Below are positions 1-13,100 of a DNA stretch of 64,000 bases, piece by piece. How positions within the stretch are numbered: the stretch's first letter is position 1; every line of letters begins with the position of its first letter. This DNA is from Rattus norvegicus (Eukaryota; Chordata; Mammalia; Rodentia; Muridae): NCBI RefSeq assembly GCF_036323735.1, contig NC_086026.1, forward strand, positions 89,487,359 to 89,551,358, read 5' to 3'. The notes under the pieces are model-generated. The model saw only the letters and a list, made by a program, of their open reading frames with translations, was not told where the DNA came from and searched no databases. Position numbers and translations under genes: made by a program.

Positions 1-830
1 CCACCAGTAGATGACACATGAGGTCCAGAAAGCTATTGGGATTCTCTAGACAAGTGCTGTCCTGTGGGAGCCACTAGCCACGTGTGACTATTGAAAAGCT
101 ATGTGGCTAATGTACACTAAGATGCATTGTGAATACAAGTGTGATAACTATTTCCAGGAAGACGGAAACACCTTATTATAATTATGCTGAAGTGTTAAAG
201 TGATAAATGTCATCATTTTACCATTTGTGGTTTAAATAAAATCATTTATTAATTTTATGTGTCACTTTATCTTTTTTAAATGCAGATTTTTAATTACATA
301 CATCTGAAGCTCCTGTTGTTAGTTTTGGATATCGCTGACTGTCGTCTTTCATTTTTAATCAATATTGTGATCAGGTTATTATAAATTGGGCACTTGATTA
401 GATCACTATACACTCTTGCACTGAGTTAAGTAACTAAATCACGGGAGTAGAGATAACAAAGTAAAATCACTATGAAAGGGACAGCAAGTCTCTGTGTCAT
501 GCTGCCCCTGAGGCCACCTCTCCCCTTCTGGGATCTGACTACACATTCTGAGTCCCACTCACCTACTTGGTCTTCCTTTCATGACCTTGGGGCTTTCCAT
601 TAACCTTTTATTTTGACAGCTAAGTTGTGAACTGCAGAAGGGAAAGATGCTTATAGGTACTGCTTATCCTGATAGCCTCTTACAAAAGGCAAAACTAAGA
701 GAAAATAATCTACAGACCCTAGCATCATCAATGCTGCCAAAGAACATTGAAAACCAAATGTCTTGGTAAGTAGAGATTTGCAAGCATGTTAAGTATTCCC
801 AACGTATCCATAAAACAGGGAGCAACTCAC
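1..830 (-). other. Start of Col12a1 intron 27
   Basis: This AT-rich intronic DNA has no recognisable exon or clear SINE. The next exon, which should begin PVPAPTNL-like, is not present, so it lies outside the window. Confidence 0.6.
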
Positions 831-960
831 GGGTTGTCTCATGAGCAGTCGCCGGGGGAGATGTGCCCTCATCATACACTGCGGAAACGCTCACTGTGTA
901 CTGGGTTTGAGAGGAGAGGTCTTTGAGGGTAGTGCTGGTCCTTGATCTGTCCACCTCCAC
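831..960 (-). CDS. Col12a1: Col12a1 exon 27: FN3-11, second half
   Basis: 130 nt, residues 1610-1652. It encodes [36 protein letters not shown] and AHETT. Acceptor TGTTGCAG|GT, donor ACCC|GTGAGT. This is the last exon in the window; the frame continues into exon 28 to the left of position 1. Confidence 0.96.
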
Positions 961-3900
961 CTGCAACAGGAAGGAATCAGTGGGGGCCTCTTAGAAAGGA
1001 TTTTCTCTGGCCTCTCCTCTGCTGCTTACTAGAGCTCTCAGCAGAAAACCACAAGGAGCATGTCACCCATAGAGCAGGACTTTTCACTTTGCATAAGAAT
1101 CCAGAAAACGGGCACAACTTAAATGTTTCCAAAGTAGGAACAATGTATGTCCTGGAAACATAATGATCTGATTTTCAGGCAAGCAGTGACTGCCGGTGGC
1201 TTCAATCAAACAAACCATTTTTATCGTTGTTTTATTATTCAGAAATGATCTTCTCTACAAATCTCATTTCTTATACTTAAGATCTCTGTGAGACTCATTG
1301 ACCACTAACTCCGTTTGAAATGAAAGATGTGTTCAGACATATAAAATAACTTTGGTTCGATATATAAATGACAAATATATACAAAATATATATATATGAA
1401 AAGTTGGTTTCAAAAAAAATATGCAGGGCTTGGGGATTTAGCTCAGTGGTAGAGCGCTTGCCTAGCAACCACAAGGCCCTGGGTTCGGTCCCCAGCTCCA
1501 AAAAAAAAAAAAAAAAAAAAAATGCCTCTGGAATTCTGGCATTAAAATTTCCTCAAGAGCACCCCCCTTTTTTTTTATTTAGTCACTTTATATCCCACTC
1601 ACTGCCCCCTCCCAGTCACCCCCTCACACGCTCCTTTCTCCCTCCTGCTCCCCCTCCCCTTCTCTGAGCAGGTGGGGGTCCCCCTGGGTAACCCCCTTTA
1701 CCCTGACACTTCAAGTCTCTGTAAGGCTAGGCTCTTCCTCTCCCACTGAGGCCAGACAAAGGAGCCCACCTAGAAGAACATATCCCATGTACAGATAACA
1801 GCTTTTAGGGTACCTCTGGAAGAGCACCCAAATTTTAAACCGATCTTCCTAAAAACCTCCTTCATTTTGTTTCCATTTTCAGTCACACTGAAACATAAAA
1901 AGTTGTGTACCCCAATATCACCTCAAAAAGATCAATCTGAAAGGCACAGTCCTCTAACAGCTTGTTCCTCCTTTCTCCCTGACCTGCCCAACTGACCATG
2001 TTACCATTATCTAACACATTCCCCTTCCTCTCCCCAACCCCCGAATCTTCTCACTACCTTGTATTTTTAGAACATTTGGCACTTTTAGTCATTTATAGAC
2101 TAGAGAGTACCATATAAGGCAACTAGATGAGAAGAAAATACCTCATGGATTCTATAACTCTTTATCTACTGAGGGATGATATTTTTGAGATTAAAATCAC
2201 ACAGCAGAACATTTCCAAACTAAATCTAACACAGTCCAAATTATTACTGATTTTCAAAAAATGTTTTGACTGCACAAGTTTTCTGCCTTTCATTAACAAA
2301 GTGACAAATAATCAAAACACACTATCATCTACCCTAGATAAGGTTATTTTATTAAGCCTCGCAAGAAAACAACACTTTCCACCCTTTCTCATTTCCAACC
2401 TACCTCTTTGAACTCCTCTTCTGGAGTTTTATATCTAACAGTGTATTTGCGAACTTTTCCAAGCACAGGCTCCCAGATGACATTCATGGTACTGTGGGTC
2501 ACATCTCTGATTTTCACATCCTGGGGTCTGGGTAAGGGCACTAAAGAAGCACAAGACATTAGAACAAGATGTGGGTCACCAGAGTGTCTTCAGTATCTGC
2601 ACAAGCTTTTTGGGAAGAAAACTTAAAGGTATGTAGCTAAACAATTTTCTTTTGATGTTTTTTGTTTGTTTGAGTTTTGTTTTTTAGAACCAGGGTTTCT
2701 TTGTGCAGCCCTGGTTGTCCTAGAACTCACTCTGTAGACCTGTTCTTAAACTCAGGGATTCACTTGCATCTGCCTCCCAAGTGCTGGAATTTATGCATGT
2801 GACACCATACCCAATTTGATTTTGAAATGGAAATACCATTTTTTTCCAGACAGAGTTGCTTTATTCTGTAGAAGGCCTTTTAGAGATAGGATATATGCTT
2901 TTATTACACTGCTGACTTCTTGTTTACATGATAATCTCCCAGTCCATTTAAACTACTTGTTACTCAGCCATAAATGATGTCTTTAGTAATTTATATGTCT
3001 TCAGATATTTAAATAAGTTAATATTGAAAAGGAAGTCTATCAAGGCGTGCTCCCTCAAGAATGTTATAGGAAATCCCTTAATAACTTTTCAGAACTTGAC
3101 AGTAAGACTCCTGAAGATACCACATACATGAAGAAAGCAAGCTGGTACTGACCTAGAAACTGCATCCCAGTGATTAGTTTCATGGTGGTATAGAGTTATA
3201 TACACCATCAGAGGGGGAAAGTAATCATCATTCTTACACTACTGTGAACCCTGAGTGGCCTGGCAACATATGCTTACTGATAAAATAGTGGCACACATGT
3301 CATGGGAGTAACCAACCACTTTCTGATTTGATTTAAGTCCTGCTCCATAAGATGAAATGTATACTTATCACAATTATCAAAGTCAACAACCTGTGACTGT
3401 GGAGGCCAGAAGCCATAGAGGAGGACTTACTATTATTAGTCTAATAAATAAATATTAAATCAATTCCTGAAAACATCATTTTGTCCATAAATTAATGCAT
3501 CTCTGGACCATCACCAGAGAAGTTTCTTATCACAGTAGATGGTGATTAACATGGAGACTTACAACTGGTCAAGGTGTAAAGAGAAGATTATAAAGGTTCA
3601 GCCCTAAATAGAACATCTATATAACAACCCAAAGCTCAGAAATCATTTCAGAAGTACGGGACAAAATATTTTAAGAGCTAGATATGGTAGACAACTACAA
3701 GGTCACAGTATTCTCCAAAGTCAACAGAACATTTGCACATGTAAACTCACCAGAATTGGGAAAGCATGCATACAAGCTCAAGCCACACAAAACCTAGCAT
3801 GGAGATTGGAGGTAGGCATGAAGTCCCATCCCTGCTGAATAGCCGTTGGCAACTGATACCTTCTAGTAAAGAGTGTGTATCAGTTTTTTTAAGTGTGTGG

Positions 3901-6900
3901 GCCCTGGTGAACTAAGCATGTTTCATTGAATATCCATATGCCCAAGAGTACATGGGCAGCACAAATTGAACTCAATGGGTTTAAAAAGAAAACAGAACAC
4001 AAAGTTGGGAGAGTATGGAAAAGAGGCAGGTCTTGTGAACATCAGAGGATGGATATGATCAAAATGTTTTACATGAAATTCTCAAAAATTAATTTAAAAG
4101 ATTATTATAGGGGATGCTCTATGAACATGCTTATGAGAGTGAAAAATAAAAATGGGTCAAGGTTAGGTACCCACTAAACTTGTAAGAACAACTATATTTG
4201 CCTAAATGGTTGGAAGAAAATCTAAGTTAAAAAAATTACCAAATCAAAAATAAGATTACCTCTGAATAAAGAAGATAGACTATAGCCTGCGTGCTTCCCA
4301 CAGAAACCAAAGTCACAAGTGAGAATCTTGCCCAAATACCCACAACCAGCTGGGACAACCAACAAAATCATAAAAGAAAACTTCCCCCAACTAAAGAAAG
4401 AGATAGCCATAAATGTACAAAGGCCTACTGAACACCAAATAGATTGAACCAGGAAAGAAAATTCTCTTGTCACATAATAAGCAAAACACTAAATGCACAG
4501 TACAAAGACAGAATATTAAAAAATATAAGGGGAAAAGTCCAAGTAACATAAAGGTAGACCTATCAGAATTGTACCAGACTTCTCAACAGAGATTCTAAAA
4601 GACAGAAAATCCTGTACAGATATCATCCAGACCCTAAGAGAACACAAATGCCAGCCCAGTATACCTAGCAAAACTCTCAAGCATCTTAAATATAGAAACC
4701 AAGATATTCCTTGACAAAACCAAATTTAAACAATATTTTTCTACTAATACAGTCCTACAGAGGATACTGGAATGAAATCTCCAACACAAGGAGGGTAACT
4801 GCATCCAAGAAAACAAAAAATTAAACATTTCTCAACTCAGAAGAACAGAATCATACACACACAATACCAGCTCTAGCAACAAAAATAACAAGACCTAATA
4901 ATCATGTTTTTTATATCTCTCAACATCAATGGACTCAATTCCACAATTAAAAATCACAGTTTAACAGACTGGATCCATAAACAGGATCCAGCATTTTGCT
5001 ATAAACAAGAAACACACCTCATTGACAAAGATAGATAACTGCCTCAGAGTAAAAGGTTGGAAAAAGTTTTCCAAGCAAATGGCCACAAGTAACAAGCTGA
5101 AGTTGCCACTCTAATATCCAATAAAATACACTTTCAACCAAAAGTTATCAAACAAAATGGAGAAGGACACTTGGTATTCATCAAAGGAAAAATCCACCAA
5201 GAGGAAGTCTTGATTCTGAACATCTGTGCCCCAAATGTAAGGGCATCCATATTTGTAAAAGAAACTTTACTAAACCTCAAAACACACATTGAACCTCAGA
5301 TAATAATAGTGGGAGACTTCAACACCCCACTCTCACCAATGTAACTAAACAGACACAGTGAAACTAATCAAAGTTACAAATCAAATGGATTTAACAAATC
5401 TCTACTGAGCATTTTACCACAAAACAAAAGAATACACATTCTTCTCAGCACCTCATGTAACCTTCTCCAAAATCGAGCACATAATCAGACATAAAACAAG
5501 CCTCAACAGATAAATCAACACAGACAAATGCTAGACTTCATGACAAAAAAAAAAAAAACAGAAAGCCCACATACTCACAGAAACTGAACAACTTTCTAAT
5601 CAATAACTTTGTCAGGGAAGAAATAAAGAGATAAATGAAATCAAAGACTTGATGGAATTCAATGAAAATGAAGACTCATCATATCCAAATTTATGGGACA
5701 CAGTGAAGCAGCACTAAGAGGAAAATTCATAGAACTAAAGGCCTTCATAAAGAAATTGGAGAAATCCCATTCAAGCAACTTAAAAGCACACCTGAAGGGT
5801 CTAGATAAGAAAGAAGCAAAGAGTAGACAGTAGGCAATAGTCAAACTCAGGGATGGTATTAATCAGTTCGAAAAAAAAAGAGAATAATACAAAAAAATCA
5901 ACAAAACCAAGAGCTTGTTCTTTAAGAAAACCAACAAGATAGATAAACCCTTAGCCAAACTGAATAAAGGGCACAGAGACAGTATCCAAATTATCAAAAA
6001 TCAGAAAAGAAAAGGGAGACATAACAACAAAATTGAGGAAATTAAAATCTCATCAGAACCTACTACAAAACCTATAAACTACAAAAATGGAAGATCTAGA
6101 TGAAATGGATGATTTTCTAGACAAATACCAAAGTTAAATCAAGATCAGGTAACTGGCTAAACAGTCCTATAACCATTAAGAAAATAGAAATAGTCATCAA
6201 AAAACCTCCCAAACAAAAACAAAAACAAAACAAACAAACAAACAAACAAAAAACAGCTCATGGCCAGATAACTTTAGTGCAGGATTCTACCAGCCCTTCA
6301 AAGAACTAATACAAACATTCTTCAAATTATTCCATGAACTAGAATCAGAGGGAACACTACCTAATTCATTCTATAAAGTCACAACTACTAAAAATAGATC
6401 AAAATTGTCATTCCCCATAATCAAGTAGGCTTCATCCCAAGGATGCAGGGATGGTTCAATATACAAAAAAATCCATCAACATAATATACTCATAAACAAA
6501 CTCACGTCAAAAACCACATGATCATCTCATTAGATGCTGAAAAAGCCTTCCACAAAATACAACTCCTCTTCATGTTCTAAATCCTGGAGAGATCAGGAAT
6601 TCAAGGACCATACCTAAACATAATAAAAGCAATATACAGCAAACCAACAGCCAGCATCAAATTAAATGGACAGAAACTTGAAGCAATCCCACTAAAATCA
6701 GAGATCAGACAAGGCTGCCATTCTCTCCCTGTCTATTCAATATAGTACTCAAAGCTCTAGATAGAGCAATTAGACAACACAAGATCAGCAGATACGAATT
6801 AGAAAGGAAAAAGTCAAAGACTCACTATTTGCAGATGATATGGCAGTATACTACAAATTCCACCAGAGAACTACTATAGCTGATAAACAACTTCAGAAAA

Positions 6901-9824
6901 GTAACAAGATATAAAATTAACTCAAGCGAATCAATAGCCTTCCTTTATACAGATGATATCAGGCTGAGAAGAGATTAGGGAAACAACACCCTTCATAATA
7001 GTCACAAATAGTAGGCGTAACTCTTACCAAGCAAGTGAAAGATCTGTACAATGAGAACTTCAAATCCTTGAAAAAAGAAAGAAATCAAAGACCTCTGAAG
7101 AAGAAATATCTCCCATGTTCATGAATTGGTAGGTTTACCAAAGTGAAAATGGTCATCTTACAAAAAGCAATCTACAGATTCAAAGCAATCCCCACCAAAA
7201 TTCCAATACAATTTTTCGCAGACATGGAAAGATGTAAAAAGAATTTGATACAATTCTCAAATTCATATGGAAAAACAAAAAACCCAAGTTAGCCAAAACA
7301 ATTCTCAGCAGTAACAGAACTTCTGGGGGAATCACCATCCCTGACCTCCAGTGGTACTACAAAGCAATATTGATAAAAACCACATAGTATTGGTATAGAC
7401 ACAGACAGGTCAATCAGTGGAATAGAATTGAAGACCTAGAAATAAACCCATACACATCTGAACACTTGATCGTTGACAGAAAGCCAAAACCATACAGTGG
7501 GAAAAAAAAAGAAAGAATCTTCAATAAATGGTGCTGGCCTAACTGGTGTCTTGAATATGGAACAATGAAAAATAAAGCCATAATGATCACCTTGCACAAA
7601 GCTCAAATCCAAGTGGATCAAGGACCTCAACATAAAACCAGATCCACTCTGAATTGAATAGAAGAGAAAAGTGGAAAAAAAACCCTTGAACTCATTGGTA
7701 GAGGGGAAAATTTCCTGAAAAGAACACCAATGGCTCGGGTTCTAAGATCAAAAATGTTGATAAATGGAACCTCGTGAAACTGAAAAGCTTCTGTAAGCAA
7801 GAGATCAATAGAACAAATTGGTAACCTACAGATTGGGAAAAAATCTTCACTAACCCTTCATCCAAAAAAAGGGCTAATATTCAAAATACATAGAATTCAA
7901 AAAGTTAACCTCCAAAAAACTAAATAACCCAATTAAAAATGGAGTACAATTCACAACAGAGGAATCTCAAATGGCTGAGAAACACCTAAAAAAATGTTCA
8001 ACATCCTTAGTCATCATGGAAATGCAAATCAAAACCCTGAGATTCCACCTCAAACCAGTCAGAATGGCTAAGATCAAAAACTCAGGTGACAGCAGATACT
8101 AGAGAGGATGTGGAGAAAGAGGAACACTCCTCCATTGTTGGTGAGATTGCTGGAGTGGAAAATGAGCTTAATCCTCAAGAGACTTGAGGTCCCAGGGAAA
8201 GGGGAGATCTGGGGGGAGCACCGTCTCTGAGGCAAGGGGGAGAAGGAATGGGATGAGGAACTGTGGGAGAAGGGACCAAGGGAGGACAATGACTGGAATG
8301 TAAATAAATAAAATAACTTATTTTTTTTTAAAAAAGGAGAATAGGCAAAAGACATTTTTCTTTTGGGGGGTTGGTTGTTTGCTTGTTTGTTTGTTTGTTT
8401 GTTTGTTTGTTTGTTTGTTTGAGACAGGGTCTTTTTACATAGCCCTGGCAGTCCTGAAACTCATTATGAATCCAGAGAAATCTGCCTGACTCTGCTTCTG
8501 GAGTGCTGGGATTAAAGTTGTGCACCATCATCCTTGGATCTATTTTTTCCTCTTGCTGTAATAGACACACCTCCTTCTAGCTGCCCACTGGACTGTTTCT
8601 CTCCATCTTTCATTTCAACTCTGCAAGTCTCTCTTCCTGAAGCCCTGTTTCTAACACCATCCTTCTGCCCCCTCTGTCTTTTCACTGCTTTTGTTTCTTC
8701 GCATCTGCATCTTTCCCTCTTCTTTCCACTACTGGGTCTAGAACCATCCTCAGATGATCCCTTATCCCCTTCATCTGCCTTCTCACTGTGAATCTTGGGT
8801 TCTCTATCCCAGCTACCTCTGATCATATGTTTCCAGTCTGAACCAAATCCCACCCTCTCGTGTATCACTACCACAAAACCACAAGCACTGGTTAAGATCT
8901 AACACATAAAAATGATAAATCTTTACATGTTGCCAATAAGTTTATACTGGTGGGCTCTCTTTTCTCTTCCACATGATGCTTATGTTTCCTCAATATCCTT
9001 TTCACCCTTGAAGTTCCTACTTCAATTTCCTTAGAAAGGTAGGCTAAGGGACACTAAATTTAAGCCATACATCTATCACAGAAATTTCTACTTCTCCAAG
9101 CAGAAAATAAGTACACTTCCTAAAGAAGGGAACTTTTTAAATTGTTGGGAAAACAAATCTCATCAGCCCAAGACATCAAACAATACACAGAAGAACTACA
9201 GATCAAGAAAACACCCCCAACACACTGCATCATTCAATGGTATATCCTCAACACCAAGCCTGATGACTGGATATCATGTATGAGTATCATGTTGTACGAT
9301 TGAGTAGACCGATGAATTGACAGACTTGAACTGAGCATTTATAAGTATCAGTTTTACTTCCACAATGTTTGAACTTAACCTTAAATATCCTTCTCAAATT
9401 GTAGTCATACAACAGTCTTCACTTCATGTCTTACACAGTGCACTTCATGGATTAAAACGTACTATTGGGCTGGAGAAATGGCTCATCAGCTAACAGCACT
9501 GCATGCTCCTCGGGAGGACACCAGTTCAATTCTCAGCATCTATATGACAGCTCAAAACTATCTATAACTACAGTTCCAGGGGATCCTTGGCACCAGACAT
9601 GCACATAGTGCACATATATCTGTATGCAGGAATAGCTATACATATAAAATAAGCAGATCTTTAAAAAAATAAACTATTGTTTTGTGTCTATTCCTTGATT
9701 AACATGTTGCCAAGAGCAACTCAAAAACTCCACTGATTATAGGATGTGTCTGAATATAAAGTTCATTAAACATGAAAAGAAAAATAGATATATATAAAGA
9801 TGATAGATATAGATAGATGGTAGG

Positions 9825-9877
<53 letters not shown>

Positions 9878-10025
9878 TCATAGATACATAGATTCATAGA
9901 TACATAGATACATAGATATATAGATACATAGATACATAGATAGATAGACACATAGATAGTTACATAGATACATAGATAGATAGATAGATACATAGATAGA
10001 TAGATACATAGATACATAGATAGAT

Positions 10026-10069
<44 letters not shown>

Positions 10070-10086
10070 CATAGATAGATAGATAC

Positions 10087-10138
<52 letters not shown>

Positions 10139-13100
10139 GCATACAGAGAGATGACACATAATAGATAGGTGGGTACATAAGTAGGTAGGTAGGTAGGTAG
10201 GTAGGTATGTAGGTAGACTGATTGATTGTTGTTATGTCATGACATGACATAACATAAGATTCAGAAGAGTTCAGAGAAAGAAGGAAGATAGTGAGGGAAC
10301 AGGGAAGTGGTAAGACAAATTAAGGAGCATATAATCACATAAATACATGGAATGCCAAAATCACGCCCATTTTTTCATAACTAACTAAAAGGGAAAGGTT
10401 AATAACTATAATTATGCTCTAAATATCAAACTCTCACTAACGTCCATGCAGAAGTGTTCCAACAAGTGTTAAGTTTACAGCAACGAGAAACAGAAGAAAG
10501 CAGCATCTTACATGTGGCTTCCCGAGCTTTGGCAGGTTCACTAGTGAGGTCATGCAAGACTGCCTGGACGGTGACCTCATACTCTGTGTTAGGAAGGAGG
10601 CCGGTCAGCTGCACATCATTCACTGTGGGCCCCACACGCATCTACACACAGAAATCCCAGAGGGAAATAAGACATTTCAGTCAAATGCTACCACTTTCTA
10701 GGTGATGTGGTACAAGCCTGTCTGTAACCACTGGATTAGAACACAACTTTTACATTCAAATATAGGAACTGGAGTTTTTTTTCTTTTGTATCAATTTTTT
10801 AACATGTTACAGGTCACAAACCTCATTTCTATTCGTCAGAGGGTTCTGACATTATAAATTGATTCATAAATATTGAACTATAATACGACTGTAAACCTAT
10901 AAAGTCTGAGAAAAGTCAAGTGATTAAGAAATAGACGTCTCTCACCTCTTTGGGCTTTGTTCCTTCTGGAGATCTTGTAGGTTGGTATGATACAGTGTAG
11001 CCAGTAGCTCCTCCCACAGGCTGCCATTGCACATGCATAGTGGTGGGGCCAATATCATAAATATTCAGGCTAACTACAGGGACTGGCACTAGGAAAGTAT
11101 GAAAGAGGACATCAGTTGAATCCCTGTGAACTATATATGCTAAATAGAAAATATTTGCTTGAGAAATTAATGAGTTACTATAGCTCCTTCCACCCATAAA
11201 AACCTATCAGTGTTCTTTGCACTGAGTTCCCTGGGATACACATTCCAACTACTAAATAAAGGAGAATGCTCAAAATTCAGATTACAAGTGGCATTCCAAT
11301 GAAGCCATATGAAAGCCAAAATAGATAAACTTGCTGAGACTTTAATCCCTTTTTCTGGAACATCACTAAGCTATTTTTATCCTTTAGTCATAGAACTCCA
11401 GACAGAACTTACCAACACATTGTTTCCTTTCATTCTTTTTTTTAAAAAACATACTTAAGATGTTAAGTTTCATACATCAATGACTGGAACACAGTGGATT
11501 TGTCAAAAGCTGGCAGAAGTCTTACATGTGCCCTCCCATTTGTCTTAGAAATGGAATAACAGATCTATCAGGTCCCTCTTGCTGTCTCTCATCTGACTTA
11601 CAGGTTTTCTCTGTGCCCTTCAGAGGCTCACTGTACTCATCTTCAACCACAGAATACACGTTCACCACATACTCAGTCTCGGGCTTCAGATCCTTCAACA
11701 CTGTGCTAGTTTCTAGTCGACTCACGTAAAACTAGAAGGGAAAATAAAAAGAATAACACTCAGCTCCATTCCTCCTGGCCGATCCCTAAACAGCCACCTG
11801 CAGGAAGTTTAGAAGGTATCCCATGAGGCCTTGACCTTTATTTTGAGAAATTACTAGATTACAGAAAGATCTCAGGTGACAACATAATTTATTTTCGCAG
11901 CTGTGATATCCATGTCTGGAAAAGTAGTTAAATTTGCCACCTTTAATAAGTTTCCCTTGTCAACTTTATAAGTCTAGTCCAAACTTACAAATCAATTAAC
12001 TTGTTTGAAAACTTGAACTGATATTCTACAGTAGGTAGAAACCATTAAGAACATTTTTAAAAGCTAGTTCCCTTTAATGAGGTCCGAACAGAAGTGCCTG
12101 CCTTGAGAGGAACAGAGAGTACCATTCTTCATTCCTCTCTTGTCTTTCACCCAACGTTTTGCTCTGGGCTCGAATGAGGATCACTCAGTCTCACCGTAGG
12201 GAAGAAGTGCTTAAGGGTCACCTGCTCACCTCCTGGCGTTTCCCTCCAGAGACAGGATAGTATTCCACCTTGTATCTGTCCACACTGTCAGAAGGGGGTG
12301 TCCAGCTCACTCTAAAAGAACGATGAGTTCTCTCTGAAATAACTAAGTTAGATGGTGCTTCCAAGTCACCTGTGTGTGAAGATAAGAGGTACACACACCT
12401 TCATTTCTGTAGCAGAGTGGTGAAAGATGTAGTTAACTTAAAACAGTGCAGATCTACACAGGATCTTTCCCTTGACATGGGAAATGGACGACAAATCTCT
12501 ACAGAGGTCCATTGCCCATTGGCATCTCTGAATAAATGGCCAAAGGATTCCTTTAGTCTCAGAAGAGTCAAGCTAGAGTGCTTTGTCCTTCTTTAAACAT
12601 GATCTCCTATTCTATGAAACCACTAGTTAAAATGTCACCTAGACTGGGTTTGGTCCCCAGCTCCGGAAAAAAAAAAAAAAGAAAAAAAATGTCACCTAGA
12701 CCCAAAACCTCTGAGTCATCTCTGACACCCTGTCCTCTCTCAACCCCTTCTACCTAATTAGTAGAAGATACCTAAATCCAGACCATTCTACTTTTCCATG
12801 GTCTCATGAGGTTAGACCATGTTCCCTACCCCATTACCATGTCTACACATGTTGTCTTCTATGAAGATAGCACTATGCCTTGTCTTTGTTGAGTTTCTTT
12901 AGAGCACTTACTTCTTATGTGTTTAAGAAGGATGAAAACAAGCAAATATTAATATTTTTAAATGTGGTGATACATATTCTTAAATAGCCCTGTGGTTGTG
13001 CTTTCTGTAGGAAGATATGGGTGAAATAATTAATGTGTAACAATAACTAGAAAATAAAAAATTGATGTGATAAATACATTAAGTCCAACAGCAAGATGTT

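Larger units (their letters stand above)
961..2403 (-). other. Col12a1 intron 26
   Basis: 1443 nt. It contains an ID SINE (1426-1522) and an antisense L1 3' UTR piece (1570-1850). The rest is unique-looking AT-rich DNA with no other signal seen. Confidence 0.8.
2541..10511 (-). other. Col12a1 intron 25
   Basis: 7971 nt, mostly mobile DNA: a B1 SINE (2680-2813), an Lx 3' end (3590-4120), a 4-kb decayed L1 (4216-8335), a second B1 (8421-8538), a B2-type SINE (9467-9672) and a (GATA)n array (9786-10138). No exon seen. Confidence 0.85.

Noticed and set aside
1438..1500. tRNA gene-like A and B boxes
   Set aside because: This is an ID SINE derived from tRNA-Ala; it has the SINE 3' end and poly(A), and no mature tRNA fold or terminator. 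The same applies to the other ID copies.
4222..6103. Short ORFs resembling separate genes
   Set aside because: They are fragments of a decayed L1 or frames antisense to it.
9699..10250. Several overlapping Ile/Tyr/Ser-rich ORFs
   Set aside because: They are frames through the GATA microsatellite, which lacks stops on that strand.
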